A stretch of 26,087 nt of DNA from an uncultured Odoribacter sp. (GCA_900544025.1 UQTM01000047.1:1-26087); one strand, 5' to 3'. Counted from the stretch's first letter, positions 1-8,256 are shown. The notes: generated from the letters alone by a model not told the origin. Made by a program: numbers and translations.

Positions 1-97
1 AAGGTATGCAAATCGGTAAAAATTTCTTTTTTAAATAAACCCGGAGCGGCAAAACCCTCAGTGTGGGAGTTGCTCTTTTACTAAACTTTTCATTGCT
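1..97. other. upstream flank of the lyase gene
   Basis: This stretch precedes the first complete gene. Frame 3 reads a short tail (GMQIGKNFFFK, stop at 36-38). It could be the C-terminus of a preceding gene on the + strand, but frame 1 is also open to 84, so I cannot choose between them. No strong TAnnTTTG promoter element is visible before the ATG at 98. That fits the lyase gene being read as part of a longer operon that starts outside the window. Confidence 0.3.
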
Positions 98-1705
98 ATG
101 AGATTAAGAAAAATATGGTTACTTTGTAATTTGGTATGCATTATTCCCGGTGCTTTCGCCCAACAGTTTATTCATCCTGGAGTACTCCACTCCGAAAAAT
201 CATTGGAGCGGATAAAGCGTTTAGTTGATCAGAAAGCCCAACCGGCTTATGGTTCGTATGAAATTCTCGCAAAGCTACCGGAAGCCAGGGCCGACTATCA
301 GATGAAAGGACCTTTCGAAATAATAAGCCGGGATGGAAAGTATGGTTACACCAAAGGACCTAGTGAACGTGATTTTAATTCCGCCTATTACAATGCCCTT
401 CTTTGGAAGATAACCGGAAAGAAAGCCCATGCGGACAAATCCATGGAAATTATCAGAGCTTATGCTCGTACCGTTCGGCAGATACCGCCTACTAATGATG
501 CTCCGCTTTGTGCGGGATTGCAGGGATTTATACTGGTTAATGCGGCTGAGATTATGCGCTACACTTATATGGAGACTCATTATCCGAATGGTTGGAGTGA
601 GCAGGATACAGAGTGTGTAGAGGCTATGTTCCGAAAGGTGTTTCAGCCGGTTTTAAGCAAATTCTTTCAAACGGCCCCCTATACTAATGGTAATTGGGGA
701 ATTGCGGTAGCTAAAGCGCAGCTTTCTTTCGGGGTATTTTTGAATGACCGTAAGCTCTATGATGATGCAATTGACTTCTTTTATCATGGAAAAGATAACG
801 GAAGTCTGCCTAATTATATTGCCGAAAGCGGGCAATCGCAGGAAGCCGGTCGGGACCAACAGCATGTAATGCTTGGTGTCAGTTGCTTTGCTGATATGGC
901 GGAAGTGGCCTGGACACAAGGTGATGATTTGTATGGTGCTTTGGATAACCGCATTATGAAAGGATATGAATACATTGCCAAATCAAATCTGGGGTACGAT
1001 GTTCCCTTTGTTAAATGGAAAGATATAACCGGAAAATATTCACATCTTTCTACTTTTGGAAAAGAGGGCATGGGGCGTTTCCGTTCGGTTTTTGAGATAG
1101 CCTATAATCATTATGTGCTGCGAAAAGGGCTGGAAATGCCCTATACGAAAATCGTTTTAGGTCTTGTACGTCCAGAGGGACCGGGTTTTACTTGCGACAA
1201 TACCGGTTTGGGCAGTCTGCTTTATTATTTGGGTGATGATTTGAATACCGGAAAAGACAGAGGAAGGATAGAAGAAGATCTTACCCAGTTGAAAGCATGG
1301 AACTTCTCTACAGCCTCATATCGGGCAGTCAACGGAGTGATGTCATTGGTCTCTTCGGGGGTTAAACTACAGAAACGTGTTCAGTACGATTCTTCTGCCT
1401 ATCCCAATATAGTGGTAAAAGCTCCTGGTATTCCGGCATCGGCAAATAAGAAATGGTTAACTTTATCTTATAGTATAAGTGCGGCGCCGGAGTCTTGGGA
1501 ATTTGATTCGGACAAAGCAATGAAAGTGGGTGAGGATATATATGTATTTAAAATAACAGATGTCCGGTCAAAAAATGGATACTCATTCTCTAAGGCTTTA
1601 ACGAATGCAACCATGACTCTGGATTTTGGCGATACTTGTGGTGAACCTGTGGTAATTGAATGGGTACGTTCACTTACCAATGCGGAGTTGCAGTCTGTTC
1701 AGTAA
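98..1705 (+). CDS. secreted alginate-lyase-fold polysaccharide lyase
   Basis: This is a 535-residue protein with a clear signal peptide (residues 1-21, ending GAFA before QQF), so it is probably periplasmic or surface-located. It has the helical alginate-lyase superfamily pattern. NGNW lies at residues 197-200 and is followed by a helix. A polar cluster, GQSQEAGRDQQH, lies at 245-256, where lyases of this fold keep catalytic Asn, His, Arg and Tyr residues. Expected chemistry is beta-elimination of a uronic-acid-containing polymer. It resembles PL38-type lyases more than classical PL5, but the exact family and substrate are inferred. The GH31 gene follows after 24 bases, so the two are very likely co-transcribed and act on one glycan. 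The lyase assignment is firm at superfamily level only. Confidence 0.75.
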   Translation: MRLRKIWLLCNLVCIIPGAFAQQFIHPGVLHSEKSLERIKRLVDQKAQPAYGSYEILAKLPEARADYQMKGPFEIISRDGKYGYTKGPSERDFNSAYYNALLWKITGKKAHADKSMEIIRAYARTVRQIPPTNDAPLCAGLQGFILVNAAEIMRYTYMETHYPNGWSEQDTECVEAMFRKVFQPVLSKFFQTAPYTNGNWGIAVAKAQLSFGVFLNDRKLYDDAIDFFYHGKDNGSLPNYIAESGQSQEAGRDQQHVMLGVSCFADMAEVAWTQGDDLYGALDNRIMKGYEYIAKSNLGYDVPFVKWKDITGKYSHLSTFGKEGMGRFRSVFEIAYNHYVLRKGLEMPYTKIVLGLVRPEGPGFTCDNTGLGSLLYYLGDDLNTGKDRGRIEEDLTQLKAWNFSTASYRAVNGVMSLVSSGVKLQKRVQYDSSAYPNIVVKAPGIPASANKKWLTLSYSISAAPESWEFDSDKAMKVGEDIYVFKITDVRSKNGYSFSKALTNATMTLDFGDTCGEPVVIEWVRSLTNAELQSVQ

Positions 1706-1729
1706 AACAATCACAAAATATATATATAT

Positions 1730-4258
1730 ATGAAAAGTCGGTTTAGAATAAGAAAATTCACTTTAGCACGGTTAATACTCCTTTCGCTAGGTTTAATGAA
1801 TACATTTGCCGCTTTTTCAAAAAGTAAGGATGTTACTTTTTTAGTGAATGGTGTGTCTTGTCAATTGGAGCAAGGTGTTTTGAAGGTTGAATTTGTCACT
1901 TCGGATATTGTGAGAGTACAATATACGGGGGAAAATGTATTTAAGGGGAATAGCACAGGTATTTGTATGCCTCATGTTACCCGACCTGTCCGTTTTACCT
2001 CTGGTAAGGAGATTGATAGTTGTGTCTTAAAATCGGATAGCCTGATTGTTAAGATTAATTTAAATACTGGTTTTATCTCTTATTTAAATACGGATGGTTC
2101 CTTATTGCTTCGGGAAGACGGCAAGCTGCCGAGAGTTGGAGAAAAGAAGGTGATGGAGCATGTCGTATACGACGAACAATCCAAACGTATTGAGAAAACA
2201 GCGGATGGAGATAAGGAAGTGAAAAATATTCTTCGTCGTGATACCATAGGTTATACCTGGAAGTACAGGATAAATTTCGACTGGCAGCCTTTAGAGGCTT
2301 TATATGGATTTGGCTCACATATGGAGGATTATATGAACCTTCGGGGAAAGGAACTCTATTTGTGCCAGCATAATCTGAAGGCAATGGTTCCGGTGCTGGT
2401 ATCGACCAACGGGTACGGTTTGTTGTTCGATGCGGGTTGCGGGATGGTATTCAAAGACAATTCGGAAGGCAGTTATGTGGAACTGGAAGCAGCCAAGGAG
2501 ATTGACTATTACTTTATGAAAGGCCGGACGTTGGATGGGGTAGTGGCTAATTACCGTTTGCTGACAGGTGCATCACCCATGATGCCTCTTCATCTTTTCG
2601 GATATATTCAGTCGAAAGAACGGTACGTCAGTTCCGATGATCTGATCAATACTTTAAAAGAATATCGCCAAAGGCAGATTCCTATTGATATGATTGTGCA
2701 GGACTGGAACTACTGGCCCAGAGGTCAATGGGGACGAATGAGTATGGACCCGAAACATTATCCTGATAAAAAGAAACTGGCAGATGAAATTCATTCTTTG
2801 CACGCCAGATTAATGGTTTCAATATGGCCTAATGCCATGAATTGTCCTCAACACGCTGATTTTAAACAGAAGAATCTACTTCTGCATTCTTCGGCTATTT
2901 ACGATGCTTTTAATCCGTTGGCAAGGAAGTTGTATTGGAGCTATGCGAAGAATGAGTTTTTTGATAATGGTTTCGATGCTTGGTGGTGTGATGCTTCTGA
3001 ACCATTGGATGCTGACTGGACTCATATGGGTGATCATTATGGAGATGATAGTCACAAGCGTCGCTGGGAGTTAAATACCAAACTACTGAGCGATGTATTG
3101 GGAGCGGAACGAAGTCAGCTGTATTCTTTATATCATGCAATGGGGATTTATGAGAATCAGCGTGCTACAAGTTCAGACAAGCGTGTGGTTAATTTGACTC
3201 GCTCCAGTTATGCCGGGCAGCAGCGTTACTCTACTATTACATGGAATGGCGATACCTATGCTTCCTGGAACTCTTTTGCCCGGATGATTCCGGCGGGACT
3301 GAACTTTATGGCTACGGGATGTCCTTATTGGACAGTCGATATTGGTGCTTTCTTTACTAAAAAAGGTGGTCAATGGTTCAGGAAGGGGGATTATAATAAA
3401 GGAGTGGCTGATATGGGATATCGTGAGTTGTATACCCGTATGTTTCAATATGGCGCATTCTTGCCTGTATTTCGTAGCCATGGTACCGATACTCCCCGTG
3501 AGGTGTGGCGTTTTGGCAAACCCGGTGAGCCCTTTTACGACAGTTTGATTCAAATGATTCATTTGCGGTATCGCTTATTACCTTATATTTATTCTTTGGC
3601 GGGAAAAGTTCATACCGATAATTATACGATAACCAGAGCGCTTGCTTTTGATTTTGCTTCGGACACGCAGATTGCTGATTTGAAGGATGAATTTATGTTT
3701 GGTCCTGCTTTCCTGGTTGCTCCCGTCACAACTCCGATGTATTATTCGGTTGACTCCCAGCCATTGGAGAATGTAGCCAAAACACGGCAAGTATATTTGC
3801 CCGATGGTGCGAACTGGATTGATTTTTGGACAGGCAAGAAATATAAAGGCGGACAAAGGGTTACTATGGAAGCGACAATCGACCGTATTCCTTTGCTGGT
3901 TCGTCAGGGGGCCATCGTTCCAATGGGGCCGGTTGTGCAATATACATCGGAAAAGAAAGATGCAGCTTGGGAAATACGGATTTATCCGGGAGCGGATTCT
4001 TCGTTTACGGTGTATGAAGATGAAGGCGATAATTATAATTATGAGAAGGGAGCTTGTTCGAATTTTGAAATAAAATGGGATGACAAAAAGAAATTGTTGA
4101 CCATTTCCGACCGTAAAGGTAATTATCCGGGAATGACCCAATGCCGGAATTTGAGATTGGTGAAGGTTGACAAGAATGCCGGAATAGGAGTGGAGGAAAG
4201 TACTGGCGGAAAGATTGTTAAATATGAAGGTAAACAGTTGAAAATAAGAATGAAATAG
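1730..4258 (+). CDS. secreted GH31 alpha-glycosidase (alpha-xylosidase/alpha-glucosidase type)
   Basis: This 842-residue protein starts with a basic signal peptide (residues 1 to about 30). An N-terminal galactose-mutarotase-like beta-sandwich runs to about residue 280. The (beta/alpha)8 barrel follows, and C-terminal beta domains include a DUF5110-like region (about 690-780). The GH31 nucleophile is D421 in WWCDASEP. The general acid/base is probably D508 in WNGDTYASW. The barrel also has FRSHGTDTPREVWRFG, typical of alpha-xylosidase and alpha-glucosidase members. It would release alpha-linked terminal sugars outside the cytoplasm. It is the second gene of a pair with the upstream lyase, and a strong hairpin follows 30 bases after its stop. 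Substrate cannot be decided from sequence. The length is normal for Bacteroidales GH31 enzymes. Confidence 0.9.
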   Translation: MKSRFRIRKFTLARLILLSLGLMNTFAAFSKSKDVTFLVNGVSCQLEQGVLKVEFVTSDIVRVQYTGENVFKGNSTGICMPHVTRPVRFTSGKEIDSCVLKSDSLIVKINLNTGFISYLNTDGSLLLREDGKLPRVGEKKVMEHVVYDEQSKRIEKTADGDKEVKNILRRDTIGYTWKYRINFDWQPLEALYGFGSHMEDYMNLRGKELYLCQHNLKAMVPVLVSTNGYGLLFDAGCGMVFKDNSEGSYVELEAAKEIDYYFMKGRTLDGVVANYRLLTGASPMMPLHLFGYIQSKERYVSSDDLINTLKEYRQRQIPIDMIVQDWNYWPRGQWGRMSMDPKHYPDKKKLADEIHSLHARLMVSIWPNAMNCPQHADFKQKNLLLHSSAIYDAFNPLARKLYWSYAKNEFFDNGFDAWWCDASEPLDADWTHMGDHYGDDSHKRRWELNTKLLSDVLGAERSQLYSLYHAMGIYENQRATSSDKRVVNLTRSSYAGQQRYSTITWNGDTYASWNSFARMIPAGLNFMATGCPYWTVDIGAFFTKKGGQWFRKGDYNKGVADMGYRELYTRMFQYGAFLPVFRSHGTDTPREVWRFGKPGEPFYDSLIQMIHLRYRLLPYIYSLAGKVHTDNYTITRALAFDFASDTQIADLKDEFMFGPAFLVAPVTTPMYYSVDSQPLENVAKTRQVYLPDGANWIDFWTGKKYKGGQRVTMEATIDRIPLLVRQGAIVPMGPVVQYTSEKKDAAWEIRIYPGADSSFTVYEDEGDNYNYEKGACSNFEIKWDDKKKLLTISDRKGNYPGMTQCRNLRLVKVDKNAGIGVEESTGGKIVKYEGKQLKIRMK

Positions 4259-4290
4259 TAATTGAGAAGCATAAATAACTAAGTTGCTAA

Positions 4291-4329
4291 GAAGGGTACA
4301 CTTCAATTTGTGTGTGAAGTGTACCCTTC
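4291..4329 (+). terminator. hairpin after the GH31 gene
   Basis: A perfect 15-bp inverted repeat (arms 4291-4305 and 4315-4329, 9-nt loop) lies 32 bases past the GH31 stop codon. There is no long T tract after it, so it is either a weak intrinsic terminator or an mRNA 3'-end stabiliser. Its position right after a two-gene operon supports a 3'-end role. Confidence 0.75.
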
Positions 4330-4363
4330 ATGCATATTAACCAAGATGTTTTCCGATCATTTT

Positions 4364-4465
4364 TTAATATCCCGGATTTTGATACTCACTGCCGTTGATA
4401 ATGGTAGCGGTAAAGGTCGTAGAAATGGGACGTAAAGCATAATTCCCTATATCTCTATAAGAGTA
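4364..4465 (-). pseudogene. short C-terminal coding remnant
   Basis: On the minus strand an open stretch of 33 codons ends with GSEYQNPGY and a stop at 4364-4366. Its upstream side is closed by an in-frame stop at 4466-4468. An ending in NPGY is typical of SusD-like and related Bacteroidota outer-membrane lipoproteins, so this may be the last piece of such a gene. The match rests on a few residues only. Confidence 0.25.
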
Positions 4466-4471
4466 TTACGC

Positions 4472-4517
4472 AAAATCCGTTTGGTGGGTCATTCCTGACA
4501 TCCAAATGGATTTTTTT
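4472..4517 (+). terminator. intrinsic terminator-like hairpin with T run
   Basis: Arms 4472-4484 and 4502-4514 pair over 13 positions with one G-U pair and a 17-nt loop. A T7 run (4511-4517) overlaps and follows the right arm. It is oriented to stop + strand transcription, and could back up the hairpin at 4291-4329. Confidence 0.45.
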
Positions 4518-4807
4518 ATTTATGGTTTCTGTATATAAGAGTCTATAAAGGCAATTGGGGTAACTGTCGGAATTTGACATAAGGATTCTTTAGAATTCCC
4601 TCTCCAATGATTTGATAGTGGTTTTGCTCTCATGCTCCAACAATTTGTCTGTATCCCTTTATTCATCGAAGTTTCAGCGATTAGAGATCCGATGATAGCA
4701 GTGTGAGAGCAAGTGTTTGCTCTCACACTGCTTGTCTAAGTCACAAGCAAACTCCTACTTTTTCACAAGCAACTTTTACCTCGTCGTTTCCTCTATTGGA
4801 AATGCGC

Positions 4808-4868
4808 GTTTCCTGCCTTGGAACTGTCGTTCCCTTATAAGGAAACGACAGTTCCCCAAGCAGGAAAC
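4808..4868. repeat. 61-bp imperfect palindrome
   Basis: The two halves meet near 4838. Each half reads from GTTTCCTGC through AACTGTCGTT to a central CCTTATAAGG-like core. The inner 19-bp arms differ at one position and the outer arms carry a 1-base length difference. It could form a long cruciform or RNA hairpin. It sits at the centre-left of the inverted-repeat element. Confidence 0.7.
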
Positions 4869-4968
4869 TGGTACTTAACTTATATGATTGGAGTGACTTG
4901 ACCACAGCAAATGTTTCAATTAACCTGTTCTTTCAGGAAGCAATAAATCATTTATAGGTCAATAAAAG

Positions 4969-5078
4969 CTGAGTTATCAACTATTAAGACCTGAGTTGTT
5001 AGCTATTAACACCTGATTTATCAATTATTAATGACTGATATATCAATTATTAACAGTTGATATGTTTGATATAATATG
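4969..5078. repeat. 22-bp degenerate tandem repeat, about five units
   Basis: Units start at 4969, 4991, 5013, 5035 and 5057. The shared pattern is CTGAnTTATCAAnTATTAA followed by three variable bases, and the last unit is the most diverged. The period is about two helical turns, so a repeated sequence element would lie on one face of the DNA. No replication or binding protein gene is nearby to explain it. Confidence 0.65.
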
Positions 5079-5348
5079 TTGTAAATCAAAGTGTTATATC
5101 AAGGGGGGATGCGTAATGCACTGATACGGAGTGAGAGCAAGAGGTTGCTCTCACTCTGCCACCACACTTACTACCACACCGGAAACATCGATGAATAAAG
5201 GGATGCAAGTGAATTGTTAGAGCATGAGAGTAAAACTGCTATCAATTTACTGTGAGGGTGCTGCCTAGGTGTCATATAGATAAATATAAGAATTCTATAT
5301 GTTTGGTGATATGTGACTAGTTTTTCAAATTCAAAGGATATTACAACC

Positions 5349-5708
5349 TTATTTTTTATTTGGATAAATAATAATAATTGCCTGTGGCAGGAAGAGCCAG
5401 AAACCGGAGACTGGTTCAATAATGCAACCGATTACAGTAAGTAGTAAAATAGAGTAACCTAAAAATACGGGTGCCGGTTTTTGTTCTTTTTTGATATAAT
5501 ATTGCAATGTTGTTCCCCAAAGAATAAGTATTACCCCAACTATAAAGAACCAGAGAGAGAAACATCGACTATAATCGCCTTCAGTCGAATTTATTAACCC
5601 ATCTCTAATCATTTCAGCAAAAATATCTTTTGCAATAATTAATGCTACAATTGTATGAATTATTCCTGTAACGGTTAGGAATATTCCGCTAAATTTCCAA
5701 AGTTTCAT
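5349..5708 (-). CDS. DUF6463-family membrane protein
   Basis: This 119-residue hydrophobic protein has four predicted membrane segments: about residues 5-26, 48-70, 80-95 and 98-115. The ends are short and basic. The pattern (GIIHTIVALIIA near the start, EPVSGFWLFLPQAIIII at the end) fits the DUF6463 family, whose function is unknown. Base composition is markedly AT-rich like its neighbours up to 7970, unlike truA and later genes. Its start codon lies 7 bases from the 3' end of a DUF6506-like remnant on the same strand, so it may once have been in an operon with it. Confidence 0.75.
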   Translation of the reverse strand: MKLWKFSGIFLTVTGIIHTIVALIIAKDIFAEMIRDGLINSTEGDYSRCFSLWFFIVGVILILWGTTLQYYIKKEQKPAPVFLGYSILLLTVIGCIIEPVSGFWLFLPQAIIIIYPNKK

Positions 5709-5715
5709 ATTTATA

Positions 5716-5860
5716 TTATTTTAGTTTTACTATTCCGACTAAAGCTTTTCCTTCAACCGTATTGCTAATACATGCTATACCATATAATACCAAAACCTGC
5801 ACAAAACTCAATTACCGCAATACCTTCTTTTTTCAACTCTTATGTGATAATCTCATCATT
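5716..5860 (-). pseudogene. DUF6506-like gene remnant, frameshifted
   Basis: On the minus strand one frame reads ELKKEGIAVIEFCAGFG, and another reads NTVEGKALVGIVKLK before a TAA at 5716-5718. Joined by a single-base shift, these give the C-terminal half of a small DUF6506-like protein (the ELCGGFG...VEGK..VG pattern). A stop codon lies just upstream of the first piece and no start is left. I call it a decayed gene. The family assignment is from memory of the motif and is moderate at best. Confidence 0.4.
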
Positions 5861-5880
5861 AATCGAATTTATTCTATCAA

Positions 5881-6153
5881 TTAATCCTTAATTTTATCTT
5901 TTAACTCCTCTTTTAATTCAGACGGAAGATCATTCCAATGTAAATTTAATAGAGCTCCTTCTAAGGAATAAAGGTAATAACATACAGGTATAGTCTTTTC
6001 AGGATGTTGTTCACGTATTTTTATAAAAGCTTTGACAGAGGTTGTTTCTGCAAGATCGGCTAAAGTGAATATACCAATTTCATTAAGGTATTTCTCAATC
6101 GTTGCGCCTATGTTCTTCACATTTCTTAAATCGCTGTTTATTTTTAATTTCAT
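5881..6153 (-). CDS. TfoX/Sxy C-terminal domain protein
   Basis: This 90-residue protein corresponds to the TfoX C-terminal domain alone. It has the helix-hairpin-helix-like start (LRNVKNIGATIEKYLNEIGI, residues 9-28) and the family signature CYYLYSLEGAL at about 58-68, then LHWNDLP. In Gammaproteobacteria full-length TfoX/Sxy regulates competence. Stand-alone C-terminal domains in Bacteroidota have no established role. ATG at 6153 is the only sensible start. A 40-bp stretch covering its start region recurs in decayed form at 6681-6720. Neighbouring genes are on the same strand but widely spaced. Confidence 0.8.
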   Translation of the reverse strand: MKLKINSDLRNVKNIGATIEKYLNEIGIFTLADLAETTSVKAFIKIREQHPEKTIPVCYYLYSLEGALLNLHWNDLPSELKEELKDKIKD

Positions 6154-6240
6154 TTTTACTATGGATTATGTTGCATATCGTCTTCTTGTAACAGCAATCT
6201 ACAAATCCGATAATCATTTGTCATTTCGGCAATACTTATT

Positions 6241-6633
6241 CTATAATGATTCAACAGATCGCTTTAAGCATCTAATCGGCACCCAGCCTTTCTTAGTTGA
6301 ATTTTCTTTTCGACACCATAACCAGCCATTTAGACATCTTGAACCGATTACAATCTCGTCTTGGTTTACTGGCAACTCATAAGCAGAATAATCTTCTAAT
6401 ACAATTGCTATTTGTCGCTCATTCGGTAAGGTCTCATATACGTTCAGAATTTGTATCGGCACCCAACCTGTCATTCCATTGTCTGCTATACACCAAACCC
6501 AATTTATCCATTCCGGATCAGTTTCTTTTATAGCTAAATTGATGACAACTTTTTCATCTTTCTTTAATATAATAGGATTTTCATAGCTTTCAATCCATTT
6601 GCACACAACGATATATCTTTCTATAGACCTCAT
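6241..6633 (-). CDS. protein with two SH3-like repeats
   Basis: This 130-residue soluble protein has no signal peptide. It carries two similar halves, each ending in a GWVPI motif (about residues 56-60 and 115-119) and each with a conserved tryptophan pair upstream (WVWC and WLWC). This is the pattern of variant SH3 domain proteins that often accompany TfoX and AraC-type genes in Bacteroidota accessory clusters. Its ligand is unknown. The gene is AT-rich like its neighbours. I see no catalytic motif. Confidence 0.65.
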   Translation of the reverse strand: MRSIERYIVVCKWIESYENPIILKKDEKVVINLAIKETDPEWINWVWCIADNGMTGWVPIQILNVYETLPNERQIAIVLEDYSAYELPVNQDEIVIGSRCLNGWLWCRKENSTKKGWVPIRCLKRSVESL

Positions 6634-6680
6634 TATCTTATTATTAAATCATTTTTCAACAGTTGCTCTTATTTTTAGCG

Positions 6681-6720
6681 ATTTCTTAAATTGCTGTTTA
6701 TCTTTAGCTTTACTTTTACT
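6681..6720 (-). repeat. decayed copy of the tfoX-like gene start
   Basis: The sequence 6681-6720 matches 6121-6160 at about 34 of 40 positions. The latter spans the start codon and first codons of the TfoX-domain gene. In this copy the ATG has become GTA and the frame closes within about 12 codons. It looks like the remnant of a second tfoX-like gene or of a recombination event. Confidence 0.55.
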
Positions 6721-6819
6721 GGCTATTAAATAAAATATAGGCAATTGTTTTATATCATGTAATTCCATGCCGCGAAGTTAAAACATAGAGTTTTTCTGAA
6801 ATAGGAAAAATCGGACAGT

Positions 6820-7635
6820 TTATTCTATAGCGATCTTTGAGGGAGTTTTACCGTAAAATAACTTAAACTCTTTTATGAAATGAGTTTGGTCGTAGTAACC
6901 AAAGTCATAAAATAATTTTTCGGATTTTATTAATTTAATTGAAGGATCGATCTTTAAAAGATTCTGAAAACGAACAATTCGGCAGAAAGATTTGGCTGTA
7001 TCTCCTATATAAAAATTAAAAAGTCGTTGCAAATGACGACTGCTTATTCCATCTTTCAAATCTTTCTCAATATGAATCGACCCTTTACTTTTTAAAATAA
7101 TTTCTAATGCACAGAAAAATCTATTATCAAAAAGTTTATCTATTTTATTAATATGATCAATGAAATAGTGATTGAGTTCATTGCACAAGTCTTGAAGACA
7201 CGAGCATTTATTTTTCGATTGTTGAATTACATTGTATAGATAAGGTTGCACGGTATCCAAACGTTCGTAATGATTGCTTAATTCTGATGCATCTATATTA
7301 AATAGCAAAGGGAATATACCCGGAAGAAACCGTATTCCGAAATAATTAAATTCTTTATCAATACCAATCTTCGCAAAAGAATTGCAATACCCCATTATAT
7401 ATGCTTCATCATGATCAGTACAGTTAAAAACGATATCGATACAGCCATCGGAAACTACACGATAATTGTATATATCATCTAATGGTTTACTAGTCTTTAG
7501 ATTCCAGTAACAATAAATAAAGTCTTGTAGTTGTGCGTCCGGTAGTAATTCAATGTATGAGACCTCGCCATCAGTACCCGTTACTGCTGGCTGAACTGGA
7601 GTGTATAGACTTCTTATATTGTATTCTAATTTCAA
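6820..7635 (-). CDS. AraC-family transcriptional regulator with DUF6597-type N-terminus
   Basis: This is a 271-residue protein. Its N-terminal domain (residues about 25-125) has the YCYWNL and DGCIDIVFN patterns of DUF6597-type AraC regulators. An AraC helix-turn-helix region follows at about 170-268 and includes SRHLQRLFNFYIG and FGYYDQTHFIKEFK, with GKTPS close to the end. It would bind DNA in the cytoplasm, probably in response to a small molecule. The first codon at 7635 is TTG. No ATG in frame is nearby, so the exact start is uncertain. A broken glyoxalase gene lies just upstream on the same strand, the usual partner of this regulator type, so its original target may be decaying. Confidence 0.85.
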   Translation of the reverse strand: MKLEYNIRSLYTPVQPAVTGTDGEVSYIELLPDAQLQDFIYCYWNLKTSKPLDDIYNYRVVSDGCIDIVFNCTDHDEAYIMGYCNSFAKIGIDKEFNYFGIRFLPGIFPLLFNIDASELSNHYERLDTVQPYLYNVIQQSKNKCSCLQDLCNELNHYFIDHINKIDKLFDNRFFCALEIILKSKGSIHIEKDLKDGISSRHLQRLFNFYIGDTAKSFCRIVRFQNLLKIDPSIKLIKSEKLFYDFGYYDQTHFIKEFKLFYGKTPSKIAIE

Positions 7636-7654
7636 AATATGAGTAATAAATAGA

Positions 7655-7970
7655 TTATTCCTTTATAGCATCTTTATATATATCGGCAATCTCCCGCTCT
7701 GAATAAATATAAAGTAAATTTCCTATCGGGTCTTTGATTCTAAAAGCTCTGTCTCCCCATTCGTGATCTATTATATCTTCTATGAATGATATTCCTGCCT
7801 GCTTAAGCATCATAACAAACATCAACATCTATGGTTTTCAAATTGAGGCTAATACCTCCCGAAAAAATGTTCTTTGTCGTAATAATCATTGTCACCTTGA
7901 AATAAGAGGTACAGGAGACTACATTTATAATTTGTCGCAATATAGTAAAATTTAGGGTTGTGCTTTGCCA
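7655..7970 (-). pseudogene. glyoxalase/VOC-family gene, 5'-truncated and frameshifted
   Basis: Minus-strand translation gives three pieces in different frames. First come KHNPKFYYIATNY and GDNDYYDKEHFF, then GGISLNLKTIDVDV, then a C-terminal piece with HEWGDRAFRIKDPIGNLLYI ending at a TAA at 7655. WGDRAFRIKDPxGN is a hallmark of VOC-fold glyoxalase/bleomycin-resistance-like proteins. Frame changes fall near 7860 and 7812. The N-terminal part is missing because the gene runs into the sbcC fragment near 7970. It is clearly non-functional as read. Confidence 0.75.
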
Positions 7971-8256
7971 AACGGATAAGAAGTTTGTGCAATACTTATC
8001 CCTTGCACTCGCCCTCGGACTCTCGTCATTCTCCTCACATAATCATCACGAAGAAAACCTGTTTATCGACGAAGGTTTCGGCACGCTCGATACCGACACC
8101 TTGCAGATTGTCATGGAAGTCCTTGAACACCTCCGTTCACAAGGCAGGAAAGTCGGAGTTATTTCCCATGTCCACGAAACGGCTGAACGTATCCCGGTTC
8201 AAATCTATGTTCATAAAACCGGAAATGGGAAAAGTAAAGTCAAAATAATAAGCTAA
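7960..8256 (+). pseudogene. sbcC: C-terminal fragment of SbcC nuclease ATPase
   Basis: The last ~90 codons of sbcC are present: SLALALGLSS, then the Walker B/D-loop segment LFIDEGFGTLDTDTLQIV and the H-loop VGVISHVHETAERIP, ending at a TAA at 8254-8256. SbcC is normally about 1000 residues. Here the N-terminal ATPase lobe, coiled coil and the ABC signature (LSGGE) are absent, and homology begins near 7990. Codons before that read from unrelated sequence. The codon use and higher GC match truA downstream, so this is the old chromosomal gene cut by whatever brought the AT-rich block. Confidence 0.85.

Larger units (their letters stand above)
4600..5262. repeat. intergenic element with ~125-bp imperfect inverted repeats
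   Basis: The reverse complement of about 4607-4733 aligns with about 5127-5253. Shared blocks include CGATGAATAAAGGGAT and GAGCATGAGAG. The inner end of each arm carries its own hairpin built from GAGAGCAA/TTGCTCTC (4702-4729 and 5130-5157). Between the arms lie a large palindrome (4808-4868) and 22-bp tandem repeats (4969-5078). No convincing gene is present. The layout is that of a non-autonomous mobile element or a genus-specific interspersed repeat. I see no target-site duplication with confidence. Confidence 0.55.

Noticed and set aside
4520..4726. 68-codon minus-strand ORF inside the inverted-repeat arm
   Set aside because: The matching part in the other arm (about 5186-5260) has in-frame stops, and the frame runs through a hairpin. 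It looks like a repeat that happens to be open, though a decayed small gene cannot be excluded.
7958..8248. Alternative-frame 96-codon ORF over the sbcC fragment
   Set aside because: The frame starting at 7960 reads recognisable SbcC sequence, so the other frame is a shadow.
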